From Doryteuthis pealeii (Eukaryota > Mollusca > Cephalopoda > Myopsida > Loliginidae): a stretch of DNA of 64,000 nucleotides. The first letter of the stretch is position 1; every line of letters starts with the position of its first letter. Where the stretch lies: NCBI GenBank assembly GCA_023376005.1, contig CM042176.1:12223276-12287275 (forward strand), in the 5' to 3' direction. Position numbers and translations under genes: made by a program. The notes under the pieces are model-generated. The model ran no database searches. It saw only the letters and a program-made list of their open reading frames with translations, and was not told the DNA's origin. Shown here piece by piece: positions 1 to 13,600 of this stretch.

Positions 1-618
1 GCTTTTGTAGAACTGGCACGGCGATTGGTGTGTTTATCAACAGCCCCACATACATAATAATCCATGGGGTTAAGATCTGGGTAGTTCGGAGGCCAAACAT
101 TGGGACTGGTGTAGTCGTAAAAAATTCGCCGACAACCATTTTGACTTTTCCCAGAGGTGTGGCAGGGGGCCGAATCCTGCTGCCATACATACGGCCTACC
201 ATTGGCTACCCTTGTCATCCAGAGCTTGACTACAGTGTTTAGCAACTCCACGTGGGTATCTGCATTCAACCCGATACCCTTTCTGCAGATTTTCGAGGAA
301 TTCTACTGTACGAACACAATCAGATCGTCTGTCTCCATTGCAAATCTCCAGTTCAGGCCTGATTGTTTTTACAGTGTTTAGGGAGCATTGGGCAGCAACC
401 ATAATCTCCTTATTTTGATGGCCTGCACAGATAATCATGATACAAGTTATTCTCTTCCATGGTTCAGGTGGGTTCCAGTCATCCATTCTATCTGTCATCA
501 TGTATATGAATGAAGAAGGGTCCAAGTTTTTAAATGATGTGTAGTGTGTGTCAATATCTTCAACCTACAGAGAAAAATAACCAAATATGAATATGTCACA
601 TTTCTCCTGAACACCCTG
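1..618 (-). mobile_element. Tc/mariner-type transposase remnant
   Basis: Reading the minus strand, fragments resemble a Tc/mariner DDE transposase in shifted frames. SLNTVKTIRPELEICNGDRR lies upstream, and NVWPPNYPDLNPMDYYV near the window edge carries the last catalytic-region aspartates. The 5' end carries a terminal motif cagggtgttcaggag next to TA at 619-620. Frameshifts and stops make it inactive. The 3' end is cut by the window. Confidence 0.75.
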
Positions 619-639
619 TATATATCTGTAGATGGGTCA

Positions 640-644
640 CTTAG

Positions 645-675
<31 letters not shown>

Positions 676-1070
676 TATTATATATATATATATCTGTAGA
701 TGGGTTACCAGGTAAGTTGGTATTAGGATGATAGACCTTTTTGCCAGCGGCAGAATGTTAAAGTTGTTCAGGTTCAATTTGAGAGCTCGATGTTCAATAT
801 TATTGAACAGAGCAATATAATTGGTAAAGAAAAAGCTTTAAAATCAGTCTTTTTTGTGGTTATAGATCTATTTCTACCCACAGGTATCAGTGTATACCTA
901 TGAGTATCATCAGACCACTGGCTATATTGGAAAATATATTCATAATCTCAACATAATCTCCTTCCTTGTTAAGACACATAACCTAACACTTCTTCATTAA
1001 TGCCATGAACCAAACATAATACAGTGAAATTTTAGATTTTATTATAAATTGTATCCGACTATGGACTTAC
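640..1070. other. TA microsatellite and plain intron
   Basis: A TA-rich microsatellite (about 640-693) is bordered on both sides by the same motif, tatatctgtagatgggt. From about 710 to 1070 I see no recognisable gene or repeat. Confidence 0.6.
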
Positions 1071-1266
1071 TCCCTCATCTTTAAACACAAAGAAATAAAA
1101 TCTATCCTCTTGTGGGGATCAACAGACCTCAGCTCGTTTTCCTGGGTGTACACTTCCTTTCATTGTTAGGCAGTTAAATCCAGTAAAATTCTTGGGATTG
1201 GTCTCATCTTCTGATATCCATTCATAGGAATACGCCTTGGACGTTGGATTCAAGATGTAGAATTTT
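1071..1266 (-). CDS. HYDIN: HYDIN exon 28 of window, in-frame TGA
   Basis: 1 + 65 codons. It reads [20 protein letters not shown], then [20 protein letters not shown] and PGKRAEVC, then TGA at 1119-1121, then [16 protein letters not shown] in the same frame up to a strong gtaagt donor. The text on both sides of the stop looks coding, and the phase matches exon 27 ([11 protein letters not shown]). Possible causes are a base error, a true nonsense mutation, a small deletion removing the residues expected before SPQE, or UGA recoding by RNA editing. The acceptor is aatttcag. Confidence 0.88.
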
Positions 1267-4200
1267 CTGAAATTATTCACAAGGAAAAAGAGAAATGGAT
1301 TGTCATTATTATTATTGTTGTAACCTAATAAAGGTTACTAAATGAAAAATAATCAAACTGGCCTATACAGAGTTTTGCCAACTTCAGTTTCTGTGCACCT
1401 TATTGGCTAATGCTGGAGCCAATCAACATTCAGAGTAGGTGTTATAAACAGGTCCATAGGAGGCGTGTGGTGTAATGGTTAGAGTCGTAGGAAATGGACT
1501 CATCGATGTGAGTTCAAATCCTGGATGAGGCTGTTTACATATCACATAGCGCTAATAACCATGGGGAAAGGTATGAATCCAACTATTCTTCCTCCAGCTA
1601 TGGTAGCACTCGGTAGTCCCGCAGATCCATTATTACTGAATCGTAAGTTGAATCCTCATGGGATGCCCCATTTAAATCCCTATGTTAAAAAAATAGACCT
1701 TGCATTGATCTAGCTACTCTGAAAAGAAATGTTAATGTCTACTATCTAAAATATTAAATGAAAAAAAAATCCATGCTGTTATCATTTAAATTTTATTTTT
1801 TAATTATCTTCACGAATATAAATCAAATCTCTATTATTTTTGTTCAAAAACCAAGCCCTGGTGATATTTAATGTGTATATATATTTACTTTGTCGCTAAT
1901 TGTTTTATTTTCGAGGTTTCCTCTGGACATACATATAAACACAACTGCCCTTTATATATGTATAGATAGATAGATAGATAGATAGATATAGATAAATAGA
2001 TAAATGTTTTGTTCTTACTTCTGTATAGTGACTCCAATACCAATACATTCCATTTCAATAACTCTGGTATTGACATCAAGGGTCATTCCTGGGTGGACCC
2101 CTCCTGGGCCTCGCATTTCAGGATTTCGACGTGTACGTATGTAATCAGAATCTTCTAATTCAAAATGACAATAGGGCATTAGACTCCGACCCTTTATACT
2201 GATGCTTAGTCCTTGCGTATTGTCCTTCAAATTTGGAATACTGAAAAAAACAAAAAAATTATTTCAAGTTAACTTGAATCTAAAATGCAGAATATTAATG
2301 AATAAATTAAGTAATTAATTAAGCAATTATGTAAAAAGTTTTATCTACTAATTAATTATTTTTAACCATCTATTCTGCCTTCTCACAGAGGGCCGGAAGT
2401 TAAATAATTCATGGATTGCCAATAAATTATGTAAGTACTGTAGTTAGAAATTTTTGAATCAGAGTTCGTTAAATTCAAAATTGGAGGCAGTTAAGTGGAA
2501 AATTACCTTAACTGTTATGGTTATATAAACAGGTAAGGACCTCGATTTAACCTGGGGTTAATTCATGATGACAAGAGAATAGGAAATTCACAAGTGGCCC
2601 CCAAACCCTTTGTTTGCCGCAGATTTTCCACAGATGCAGTGACAAGTATGCCAAAAGCCATTGATTCCTGCCAATGATGGAGACACCCTTTGGATTTTCA
2701 TCAGAGCCCCTTTAGCCAAGTTGTGGCCCTAATACCACTGAGTGCCAGACCTGTCTTGGGTGACCCTATCAGGAACTTAAGTGAAGGCTGCTATCAAATC
2801 AAACCCTATGAACTTATTTACACATTTGTTTTTCAGTGTTACTATTAATTTTAAATTTTAAACTACACTTCCTTACAAAAATAATAGGCTATGCCTATTC
2901 ATTATGTAACAACAATGTTAATCCAATGGAGTTGCCTCCCTTGCACCTTAATGAAAGAAGTTTTTTTTGGAGAACCAGAAATTAGCAAGCAGTGGGTAGA
3001 AGGGATGACCGCCTGGTGTTGGTTGGAGTAAATAAAAATTGTTCTCGCCAGATTTCCATCGTTGGAGTTCTTTATTTTGATTCATAAATGTTATATACTC
3101 ACGTCGGGCATATAAACAAGCGAGTGAAAGGGTGTTCAGAGAGCTCTCGGATGACAGAGAGAGAGAGACAGACAGACAGAAACAGAGACAGAGAGAGACA
3201 GACAGATCACTTATTTTAGAGATGATGCTGGTGATCTTCATTTCCCTGGCTATGTGTTGATTCTTCTAACTGCTTCTTCTTCTATCAAAGGCTTCTTTTT
3301 CCTGGGCTGATTTTGGTCATTGTAATCATGGGCTAAATAAAAGAGCTTGATCAAGTTAACAAAAGTCTTGTTAGTTGTTTTAACTAACAAGACTTTTGTT
3401 AACTTGATCAAGCTCTTTTATTTACCCCATGATTTTCTGTGTGGATGAGATCAACATCAGCATATCTGCTCTGCTTCAAAGTCAGGTTGAATCTAATGTC
3501 TAAACTAAATCATGTGTTTCCCATTATGTGTGAGATTCGTGCCTCTAGGGTCAAGGGTTATTAACAGTCAGTAGTAAATTTCCACTGGCTCCCTTGACTC
3601 TAACATGAGAAACCTGTTTTTAATTTCTAGCTTACAGGGTCTGCTAACAATTCATGACAGCCATAAATTGTAACACAAACAACAAATGACCCCTCACCCT
3701 CCAGTAAGAAGGCATACTTCCCCTACTCCACCTATGGAGACCTATCTCGTTAGATACCTAAAAGTTCTTACCTGCAGATGAGGTGTCCAGAATTCTCTGT
3801 TGTGCTGAGTGGTGAAAACTTGACTGTAAATTGTCCAGTTCCTTTGGGTGGAATTGTTCCAAATACGGGTTCAATCAAGAAAGGAACATAGGGATCCGGG
3901 GATGTGGATGGTGAGGCTGGTGAGGCTGGTGATGAGGCACGTTGTTCTTCATCTGTCACGGTTGGGGTAGGGGTTGCTCGTGTTGGTGTTGTTGCAGTTG
4001 CTGTTGTTGTTGGTGCTGGTGATGGTGCTTTGTATCCACCAGAAATTGATGTTTTGAAATTGTCCATAACGACCTGCCAATTGTAATCCATCTGGATTAA
4101 ACCTTTATTCACAAGGCTCAACCTGTAAAGTAAAAATAAAACAACTAAGAAATAATCTATTAATAATGGAGATTCTCTGTATTTCTGTCTGTAACAAAAA

Positions 4201-7200
4201 CTACGTCATAGCTCTACGTGACAGATTATGTCACAATATTCTTATGCTATGTACACCCAAAATTTGAGTAAGCAATTCTAAAAATTGTTTTTTACTCTCG
4301 TCCTTTTTTTATTTTTTATTTTCTACAGTAAAAAGAAGTTAACTAAAAAGTTTACAAATAAATAAATACCTATGATTTTGTGTAAAATTGATGTGGAAAA
4401 TATTCAAAATAATTGTTTGATTATTACATGCACGCAACATTTTATTTGAGAGGAACGGGGCTCAGTTTTCATTTCAAATTGTTTTTTTTTTTTTTTTTTT
4501 AATAAATATGAGATTTTGCTTACTTATGATACAAACCCTCTGACATTGAATTTTTAACTCCCACCCCTCAGGCAATGTCTTTCAAAAATTAATTTTTACG
4601 ACGCCCGGAGGGTGTTTTCCATTGCTAGTAAAACTAATAAATAACAAAAAAAATAATAAAATAATAAAAATGATGAAAATAAAAAATAAAAAAATAAAAT
4701 AAAATAAAATAAAATAATACAACCTTAAAAAAATAACCTTAAAAATAATACAAAAAATTCGGTTATTATTCCATTAAACTTAAAAATAAAACAAAAAATT
4801 CCGTTATTATTCCATTAACCATAACCAAGTACAAATGTGAAGCTATTTTTACCGCCCTGTCAGTGGGGCGTTAGAATGCACCTCTGCAGAGGGGTAAGAC
4901 TCTCCCAAATGGGGCCACCTGTTGGCAACCTGTGATGCTTAAGGATGGAGTCTTGGTGGATGAGAAGTCTTTCACCTGCAAACTCCAATGAACCTTACTT
5001 AGGCTAGATGGGCAGTCGGAGAGGCCCTCTCCAATCAATTGGCTGGTCACGTCAAGCCCTAGCAACGATATGATTACCCCAACCCTATTGCCCTTATGGC
5101 AAGCCCCAACATCATATGAGTGCTAGAAGGTGGTGGCTAAGGGTCTTCGTGACCTGGGAATGATGTTAAACTCTATCTGATGGTGAGGTTCCAGTTTTGG
5201 AGGTTTGAGCAATGTGGAGCACCCCTTCATCACCATTGCTCCCTGGTCCACTCTGACCCGGAGTGGTAGTACCTGTTAGGGTCCCATCTATGGGTTGAAT
5301 AGAAAAACATGAGTTTATAAACAAAATTGAGTATCCATTAAAAATGAATTTATTTCAAAACTTTATCAGTATTAAATGACCCACTGAGGTTGATATGCCG
5401 TAAAACAAAACAAACCAAACCTAAGCTATGTTAAGTATTCTATGTTATTATTGCCCTTGGCCAGGATTGAACTTACAGCCTAGAGATGATTGTCACTTAG
5501 AACTGTACTAGAAGTGGCTTGGGTAGAGGGGAGGGGGACAAAAATCCTGGTTTATTGATTTGTTTACTTTTGAGATTTACAAATGTTGGACATTTTTTAA
5601 GTAGAATTTCAATGCTTTTTCTATGTATATTTTAATTTTTAAATATCTTCAAATATAAATAAAATATTCATAATTTTTACACAAAAAGCAACAGCCAATG
5701 ATATTTAATGTATATATAGTTACTTTGTTGTTAATTGTTTTATTTTAGTAGTTTCATCCGTACACACATACACACCAACTGCCCTTTATATATGTATAGA
5801 TTTCATCCGGACATACATACACACCAACTGCCTTTTATATATATATAGACTAACTTAAACCTTAGATCATTGTGCGATGTGCACAGTCCATCCTAGTGAA
5901 GTGAATAAAGGGTTTGGTTCAAATTCCGTGAAAGCTCCCAATTACAACATGAAGGTTCCTGAGTTCGAAGAGAAGGTTTCAGAGTTCAACAAGAAACACC
6001 TGAAGAAGGCCAGAGGGCACATTGTCCGAAACGTTGTGTATATAACAATAAAGATGAGGACAATAGTCCAAAAAATCCAATTTATGAAGCACCCTATCAA
6101 AATTTCAGACAAATAGTCAATATGTTTTATTCTCTTGTAAGGGTATTTGTGCCATACGAAATACAAACAGCCTTGTCTAGGATTTGAACTCATGTTGTTA
6201 CATAATTTATGTGGTAGCATAAATTATTGACATACCCTGTAGTGAGAATTCAAGGGGGCCAAGTGGGAAAATACAGGACCGTTGGTAACCTTGACCCCAA
6301 AGGAGCGAATCCCGCACGTCACGAGATTTAGTTAGTTTAGATTTCAGTTTCAACCAGAGATGGACTGTGAGGTTGATTCTCCCATATGGTGAATAAGAAC
6401 ATGGGCAAAAATAAATCTGGCAAGAAAATAAAAGTCTTGTAGTTAATTAATTGCCTGACGAAAAAGTAGCCCGAAAGAAGCCCTTAGAAAAAGATGAGAC
6501 TTGACAACACGACCGGCCAAAGAAGTAGAAGACGGAAATATGGTGATTAGATGTAGCAACAAACAAGTAAGTCTCAACTCTGTATCTGTCTCTCTCTCTC
6601 TCTATCACCGAGTCACCTCTTTCGATTATATACCCGATGTTGGGTATATACGACAATGGCTATGCAACAATGTCACCAAATCCATTTCCTTCAATGATAA
6701 CCAGTACACTACAAGCCTCCACACTATTTCTTGTAGTTGAAGAAATAATTGCCCAAGTGAAATGTCATAAGAAGCAACTTAAATTAAGATGGTGGAAAAT
6801 ATGAGTGAATAATTGGTGTTAAGATTTTGTGTGGGTGGTGGTTGGTTTTGTTGAAAGGCCAGGATGTTAGAAGCTGAGAATTGAAGAGCCCAGATGGAAT
6901 GTGACCGCCTACTATATTAATGGAGTACGCAGCAAAGAGTGAATAATTGTACCGATAGACATTCACCCAATTGAAGCGTCAGTATTGCCTGGCATGTCTG
7001 ACTGCTATGTCCTGGATGCATGCTTGGTGTTAAGATTTTGTGTGGGTGGTGGTTGGTTTTGTTGAAAGGCCAGGATGTTATAAGCTGAGAATTGAAGCGC
7101 CCAGATGGAATGTGACCACCCACTTTATTAACGGAGTACACAGCAAAGATGGCGGGGAGAAATGATTCTGATTCTTTGCAAACGATACACTTATGATGTG

Positions 7201-7563
7201 GTTGAAAACTGCTGGAATATTGTTGCAGGAAGAAAGGTGGTGGACTTTTGCAGTTGGGAAATTGATAACCTGAATCAGTTATATATATATATTTTCATAA
7301 TCTATTATTATGCTAAAGCTGAGTGAATCAATGTTTGTCTCCTAAAGGCTTTTTACTGTTTAGCTTAATGACACAAAAGTTATACTAAATTATCCCTTAG
7401 TTTTAGGATTCAGTTATAATTCCATTTTAATTGGGTCTAATTAGTCATAATTTGCAATTCAGTAAAAAACTGACCTGTCTCTTACTTCACATTCTGCCCA
7501 TCACTTTCCCCCTCTCTATGTATATTTTGATTACCTCCTTGTTATATATGTTAGTTTTTCAGT

Positions 7564-7620
<57 letters not shown>

Positions 7621-10600
7621 AGAGAGAGATTGGAGTGTACGAAATATAATTGTATGTTAAGTTTCATAAGCAGCCAGCCCTGCCAATATCTTGACTCTTA
7701 ATAAACTTAAATTAGGTCAAACGTTGCCTTTCTTAGAAATCTCAGAAAATGATTGTAAAGTTTTTTTGTTTTTCTTTTTAATTCACCGGCTGTATCTATT
7801 GTTTTTTTTTTTTTATTTAATTTGCTCTACAAATTCACTTTTCCCTAATCCCAATTATCTACCCAGAGCTCAATGGGTGACCCAACGTGCAACGTTTTGT
7901 CTAGTTTAATAATAGAATTCAATCTGTTTCCCTACTCACTTGTAAGTCCTTGTCTGAAACATGAGAGTGTCTTTGAAGTTTATTTGTGGTGTGGAACAAA
8001 GATATTCACAATAATCCGCAAGTCCGCTCACTAAGAGGGCAAGGGTGCGCTCAGTATCTGCAACTTCGGTACAAGGAGGTTGAGGTTTTGTCTTGATCAC
8101 TTTTTTCTTTCGGGGAATTGTTGGACCTGTTGGAAATGTTGGAGTTGCATTTGACACGGTGAGAAAATTCGAAGTACCTGTTTTATTTTGGGAGGAGACA
8201 CGAGTAGAACTGAAAGACAAAAAAAACAAAAAACAAAAAAATAGAAGCACGGTTCAATAAGTCGATGGACCAAGGAATACTTAACGTTTTAAGAAGTGGG
8301 TAATTCCATGTCAAATGATCCAGGCCATGATCCAACCCCTTTAATTTTTCTGAAATATTGTCCAGGTGTGGACTATCTTAAAATTAGGCAATCCCCAAAA
8401 TTTGAGTTTCCAATTCCAAAAATTGGCAGAGTTATGATTCTAAAAATCAACATAACTCTCCAAATTTGGGTGGTGTGTTGTGAAAAATGGCGACTTTTTG
8501 TAATCTATTTTTGTCAGTAAAATGAGTCCTAGAGTTTCCCTATTTCTAAAAACTGGTTATAAACAAATTCCAATAATGCAATTAAAAAAGTTTTAAAGTT
8601 AACCAATTTTAAGTTATTAATGATTTCTGATTTGCAAAATTTTAACTGATGTTGTAGCTTTGGTTCTGAGCAAAAAATCAAACTATCTTTTTAGTACAAA
8701 TAATGTTCAATATATGTGAAATAATAATAGAAAAAAATTGTCATAGATGCAGTGCCACATTGGGATGTTGATCTTGCTGTGAAAAAATCAGAAATTATCA
8801 ATAACTTAAAATTGGTTGAGTTTAAAAATTTCTTGATAGCATTTTTAGATTCCTTGGCAAAAATGCTTTTATAAACCAATTGTTAGGAGTAGGGAAGCTC
8901 TAGAACTCATTTTACAGGCAAAAATAGGTTTCAAAAAGTCGCCATTTTTCACAAACCTCTCAAATTTGGAGATTTGACATAACTCCACCAATTTCTGGAA
9001 TTGGAAGCTCAAATTTTGAGGAATTTCTAACATTAACATAGCTGTACAAAATTTCAGAAAGATGAAGGGAGTGGGTGACAATTTTACTTTTTTTTGGATG
9101 ATTTGACATGGAATTACCCAATCATCTTAATTTGGAATCAGGAAATTGAACTTCAAAAAATTTCCCAAGAAAAAAAAATCCATTAACAAAAAGAAATAAC
9201 TGTAATTTTATTCTTTACTTCCTATTTTAATTAAATAGTTAAATTAGGAAAATTTAGCAATGAAAGATTGGAGTGATAGAAGATGTAAGTTTCAGTTTTT
9301 TGATTATACCCCCATCTGTTTAAAATCTTTTTATCTGCATTCTTATTTAGTTTCATTAGTGTTTCTAATTTAATATAATATTTTATTACATTAAAACTTA
9401 AATACTTGCACCTGGAGGGTGCATATATTTGCTAGTAATAATGTAACGTATTGGGTTCTAATTAGCAATACGTAACGTAGTGGGACCAGTTAGGGATCTA
9501 TTACGTTGGGGTACCAGTTCGTATTTAACCTTAGTGCCTTTCCTTCTTCGGCACTACTACTCGTATATTCGTACGTACGGAGTTTCGTTTGTTTACATAC
9601 ACAGATCTAGCTGTAGTAGTCAGCCTCTTCTTAGCCCCAAAATCTTCCTCCCTTCTTTTGGTCAAGGGAAAGGTATCACGTTTCACGGCCGCGTGCTCCT
9701 TCGTTACGGCCAATTGACGTGTTGACAAGTTTACACTTTAATGACTTTCATTCATGAGTACGATTTCTTTGCGATAGTGACTTTTACTATCTTGTTTGTA
9801 TCGTGAGTCCATTCATAAAATGATTTCTTTCGTTGTAAATAGAGCAGACAACAACACCAGGTTTTTACTTCTCAAAGTTTTATTATGTTTCAAACTTCTT
9901 CTAACTTTTGAGAGAGAGAGAGCCCCGAATAATCTGTCTTAGCAAGAGGTGTATTTTAACTGGATTCAACTGCGAGTTTTAGTCCTTAGTAAACTTCTCG
10001 GTGAACAAGCTTTTCTCAGCCTCTCCTTATCGTCCTTAGCGACTACAGTTCCATACGATCACTGGCCCGATTTCTGCTGACTCTCCTCGAACGCGGACGC
10101 AAACCAACTGCTCTGCTCGCAGACTCCAACCCAACTCTCCAAATCCAACTGCAACTGCCCTCCTGTGATCCTATCCGCGGTCTTAAATAGTATTTCCAAA
10201 CAATCCTCCAGAAGGTTCCACCTAGAACGTTCGAGACCTTTCGATTCAATCCATTCGTTCCAATCTCACTGGTCACACAAAGTTCACTAACCTAAACATC
10301 AAAGGCTTCTTGGAGTCCAGAAGACTGTTTTTCCTTAATCCAGACTTATCGTCTGCTTTCTCTCGTTAAAGAGATGTTATCTATCCTAACTACCTTTTTC
10401 GGTGATTCTTCAAAGACCACCCAGCAACTCAAGATAATCGGTAGTACATTTTTCCAAAGGTTCTTTTCCAAGTCTGGCACAAGGCCACAAATATAGGTGC
10501 TGAAGGGGCGATTACATAACAATAATTAAAATAAACTAGCACTTATGAAAATCTTGCAAAACTTTTGATTCAGCCTGACATGTAATGAAATATGATATAT

Positions 10601-13600
10601 AAACACCCAACCTATCTACCATTTGATTTTCATCCTTTTGAATACGCACAACTACTTACTTGTCAATAACGGATTTTTCTTTGTTGTTTGTAGTGTTTGT
10701 TGTACTCATGGGTAAAGTCGTCATGGAATCAGCTCTAGGTAGGGGAGGTTCGACATCAACCCACTGGATCATATGGATTCTGTCGTCCCAATCTGGAATC
10801 TAATAAAGAGACAAATTAGAATTCTTTTTATTTTATTTTGCTTTTTTAAAATTTATTGTATCTTTTGCCTTGGTAAGGCAACCAGCCTAAGAGAAGGAAA
10901 ACACTGAATTAACATAATGGTTAGAGTCATAGGAAATAGACTCGTTGACCCGAGTTCAAATCCTGGGTGAAGCTACAGTTCATATAGAGCTAATGCCCTT
11001 GGGAAAGGTATGGATCCAACTACTCTCCCTTCAGCTATGGGTAAATAGTAGGACAGACTGGGCGCTTTAACCTTGGTTAGGTAACCAGTCTAGAAGGTAA
11101 ACTCTGAATTCAAACCTGTTAAATTCTGCTTGGGGTGGTCACTACTAGAATAGGCTCAGTCCTAATTCGTGATCTATTTCACTAATAATAACTAATTTGG
11201 TAAGGCAACCAACCTAAAAGAAGGAAAACTCTGAATTTTAGTTCTGTTGTATCTTACAGATAAAATGTGAAGCATGCTTATGTAATGGTTATCATCAAAC
11301 AAAATGGAATTGGCAACCTGAGTTCAAATCCTGGATAAGGCCGTTTGCATTTCATGTCATGGTAATGCCCTTTTAAAAAGTATGAATCCATCTGTTCTTC
11401 CTCCATCTATGGGTAAGTAATAGGGTAGACTTGGTTCTTTAGCCTTGGTTAGTCAACTAATATAGGAGAAGAAAAACTTGAGGAGTATTGTTTTGATTTC
11501 TCTGTGTGGTAATGCCCTTAAGAATGGCATGAATCCATCTGTTCTCCCTCCAGCTATGGGAAAATAGTAGGGCAGCCTTGGTAAGACAACCAATCTAAGA
11601 GAAGGAAAACTCTGAATTTAAAACCTGAGGAGTTCAATAGAATTTGTGTCATATCGGCGCACCATCCTACTGTTATCGGCCGGTTCTCCACATGTCTCTG
11701 AGATTGTCACAGTAATGTAATTATGATCGGTGTTTATTATGAAACTTTAAAAAGTAGGAAATAAAAAACGTTGGAGACTGTGTTTATGGTCATTATTTAT
11801 GCTATGAATTAAAGGCTTTAATGAACTTTTCATTAGGTTGATGATTTGGGGTGCTTATTGGTTACTTGCTCCGGCTTTCAGAATATTATGGTTTTGTGTG
11901 AAATTAAATATTGTTAGTAATAAATAATAGTGTAGTGAGATAGCCAATGGTGTGTTATCTCATTTGCATACGTCTATTACAGTGGTAGATATATAAAGAT
12001 AGTTCAACGAGATAAGGAACTAAGCTACGATAAGCGAACTACTAGTACTACTACAAGAACATACGAAACTACACATCACAACTAATAGTTAAATAGTGCA
12101 TTAGAATTAGTGAACGTTGAGAAGAGTTTTTACCAGTTTAAACTGATTTCAAAATAGGTGGAATATTATTTCTCAGAAAGTTTTGAACACATAGCCTAGT
12201 GGATAAAGGAGTTAAGTTAAGACAGTTCTAAGTGACAGTTATCTCTAGATTCAGGTTCAATCCTTGTCAGGGGCAGCAGTAACATAGAATAATAATTAAC
12301 ATGCTTAACACCTGTACCCCAGCTATGGTTAGCAGAATGAGAACAGAATACCCCTTGGAGTGAATAAAAGGTTAGGTTCAAAGTTCAGTGATGGCTCCCG
12401 ATGATGACAAGATGGTTCCGAGTCCGAGAAGGTTCCCGAGTCCGAGAAGGTTCCCGAGTCCGACAAGAAATACCTGAAGAAGGCCAGAGGGCACATCGGC
12501 TGAAATGTTGTACAGATAACATTAAAGATGAGGACAATAGTCTGAATAATACAAATAATACTAGGTGGAATATTGTTTTGATTTTAATATTATGTTTGAT
12601 TAAAGAGATTAAATCAAAGAGATTACAGTGAATTTGATGATTTTTGGACAAATCTCATACAAGACAAAATGGTTATCATTATAGGAAATATAATCAGTGA
12701 TCTGAGTTCAAATCCTGGACAAAGCTGTTCTGTTTCACTCTGCACTAATAAGTAAAGTAAGTAAAATTGGTGGAATGGCCTATTGTCGGTATCAACTGGA
12801 CAAAAGGAGTCTCTCCCCTTTTCACTAGTGCTAGTCCAGGGAATTTTTTTTGCATTTGCATCTCTTTGACCAATGAGAAAACATCCTGTCATGTTGTGCT
12901 GACTCATCCTAAAAATTTTCTATGCTAATCTACTGGCTCTTTCCATTCTTTCCCTCTCCCTCTCCCTCTCTCTCCTCTATTAAGTTACAGTTGGAATATT
13001 TTGTATATAAGGTGTGCTCTAATTCCCCACCTGGATTTATAGACTATCCAAGGTCACGTGAGTTATTCCTGCAGCCAATCACTAGCAATACAGCATGGCT
13101 GATACACATTGGGCATAATTCTAACTGCTCTCATTGAGGACAGACTTACAGGATTACCAGATCTTTACCAATACCCAGAACTCTTTATCAAGGATCCAAT
13201 TCCACTGGATTTATAGACTAGCCATGGTCACGTGAGTTTTTCCTGCAGCCAATCACTAGCAATACAGCATGGTTGATACACATTGGGCATAATTCTAACT
13301 GCTCTCATTGAGGACAGACTTACAGGATTACCAGATCTTTACCAATACCCAGGACTCTTTATCAAGATCCAATTCCACTGGATTTATAGACTATCCAAGG
13401 TCACGTGAGTTATTCCTGCAGCCAATCACTAGCAATACAGCATGGTTGATACACATTGGGCATAATTCTAACTGCTCTCATTAGGACAGACTTACAGGAT
13501 TACCAGATCTTTACCAATACCAGGACTCTTTATCAAGGATCCAATTCACTGGATTTATAGACTAGCCAAGGTCACGTGAGTTTTCCTGCAGCCAATCACT

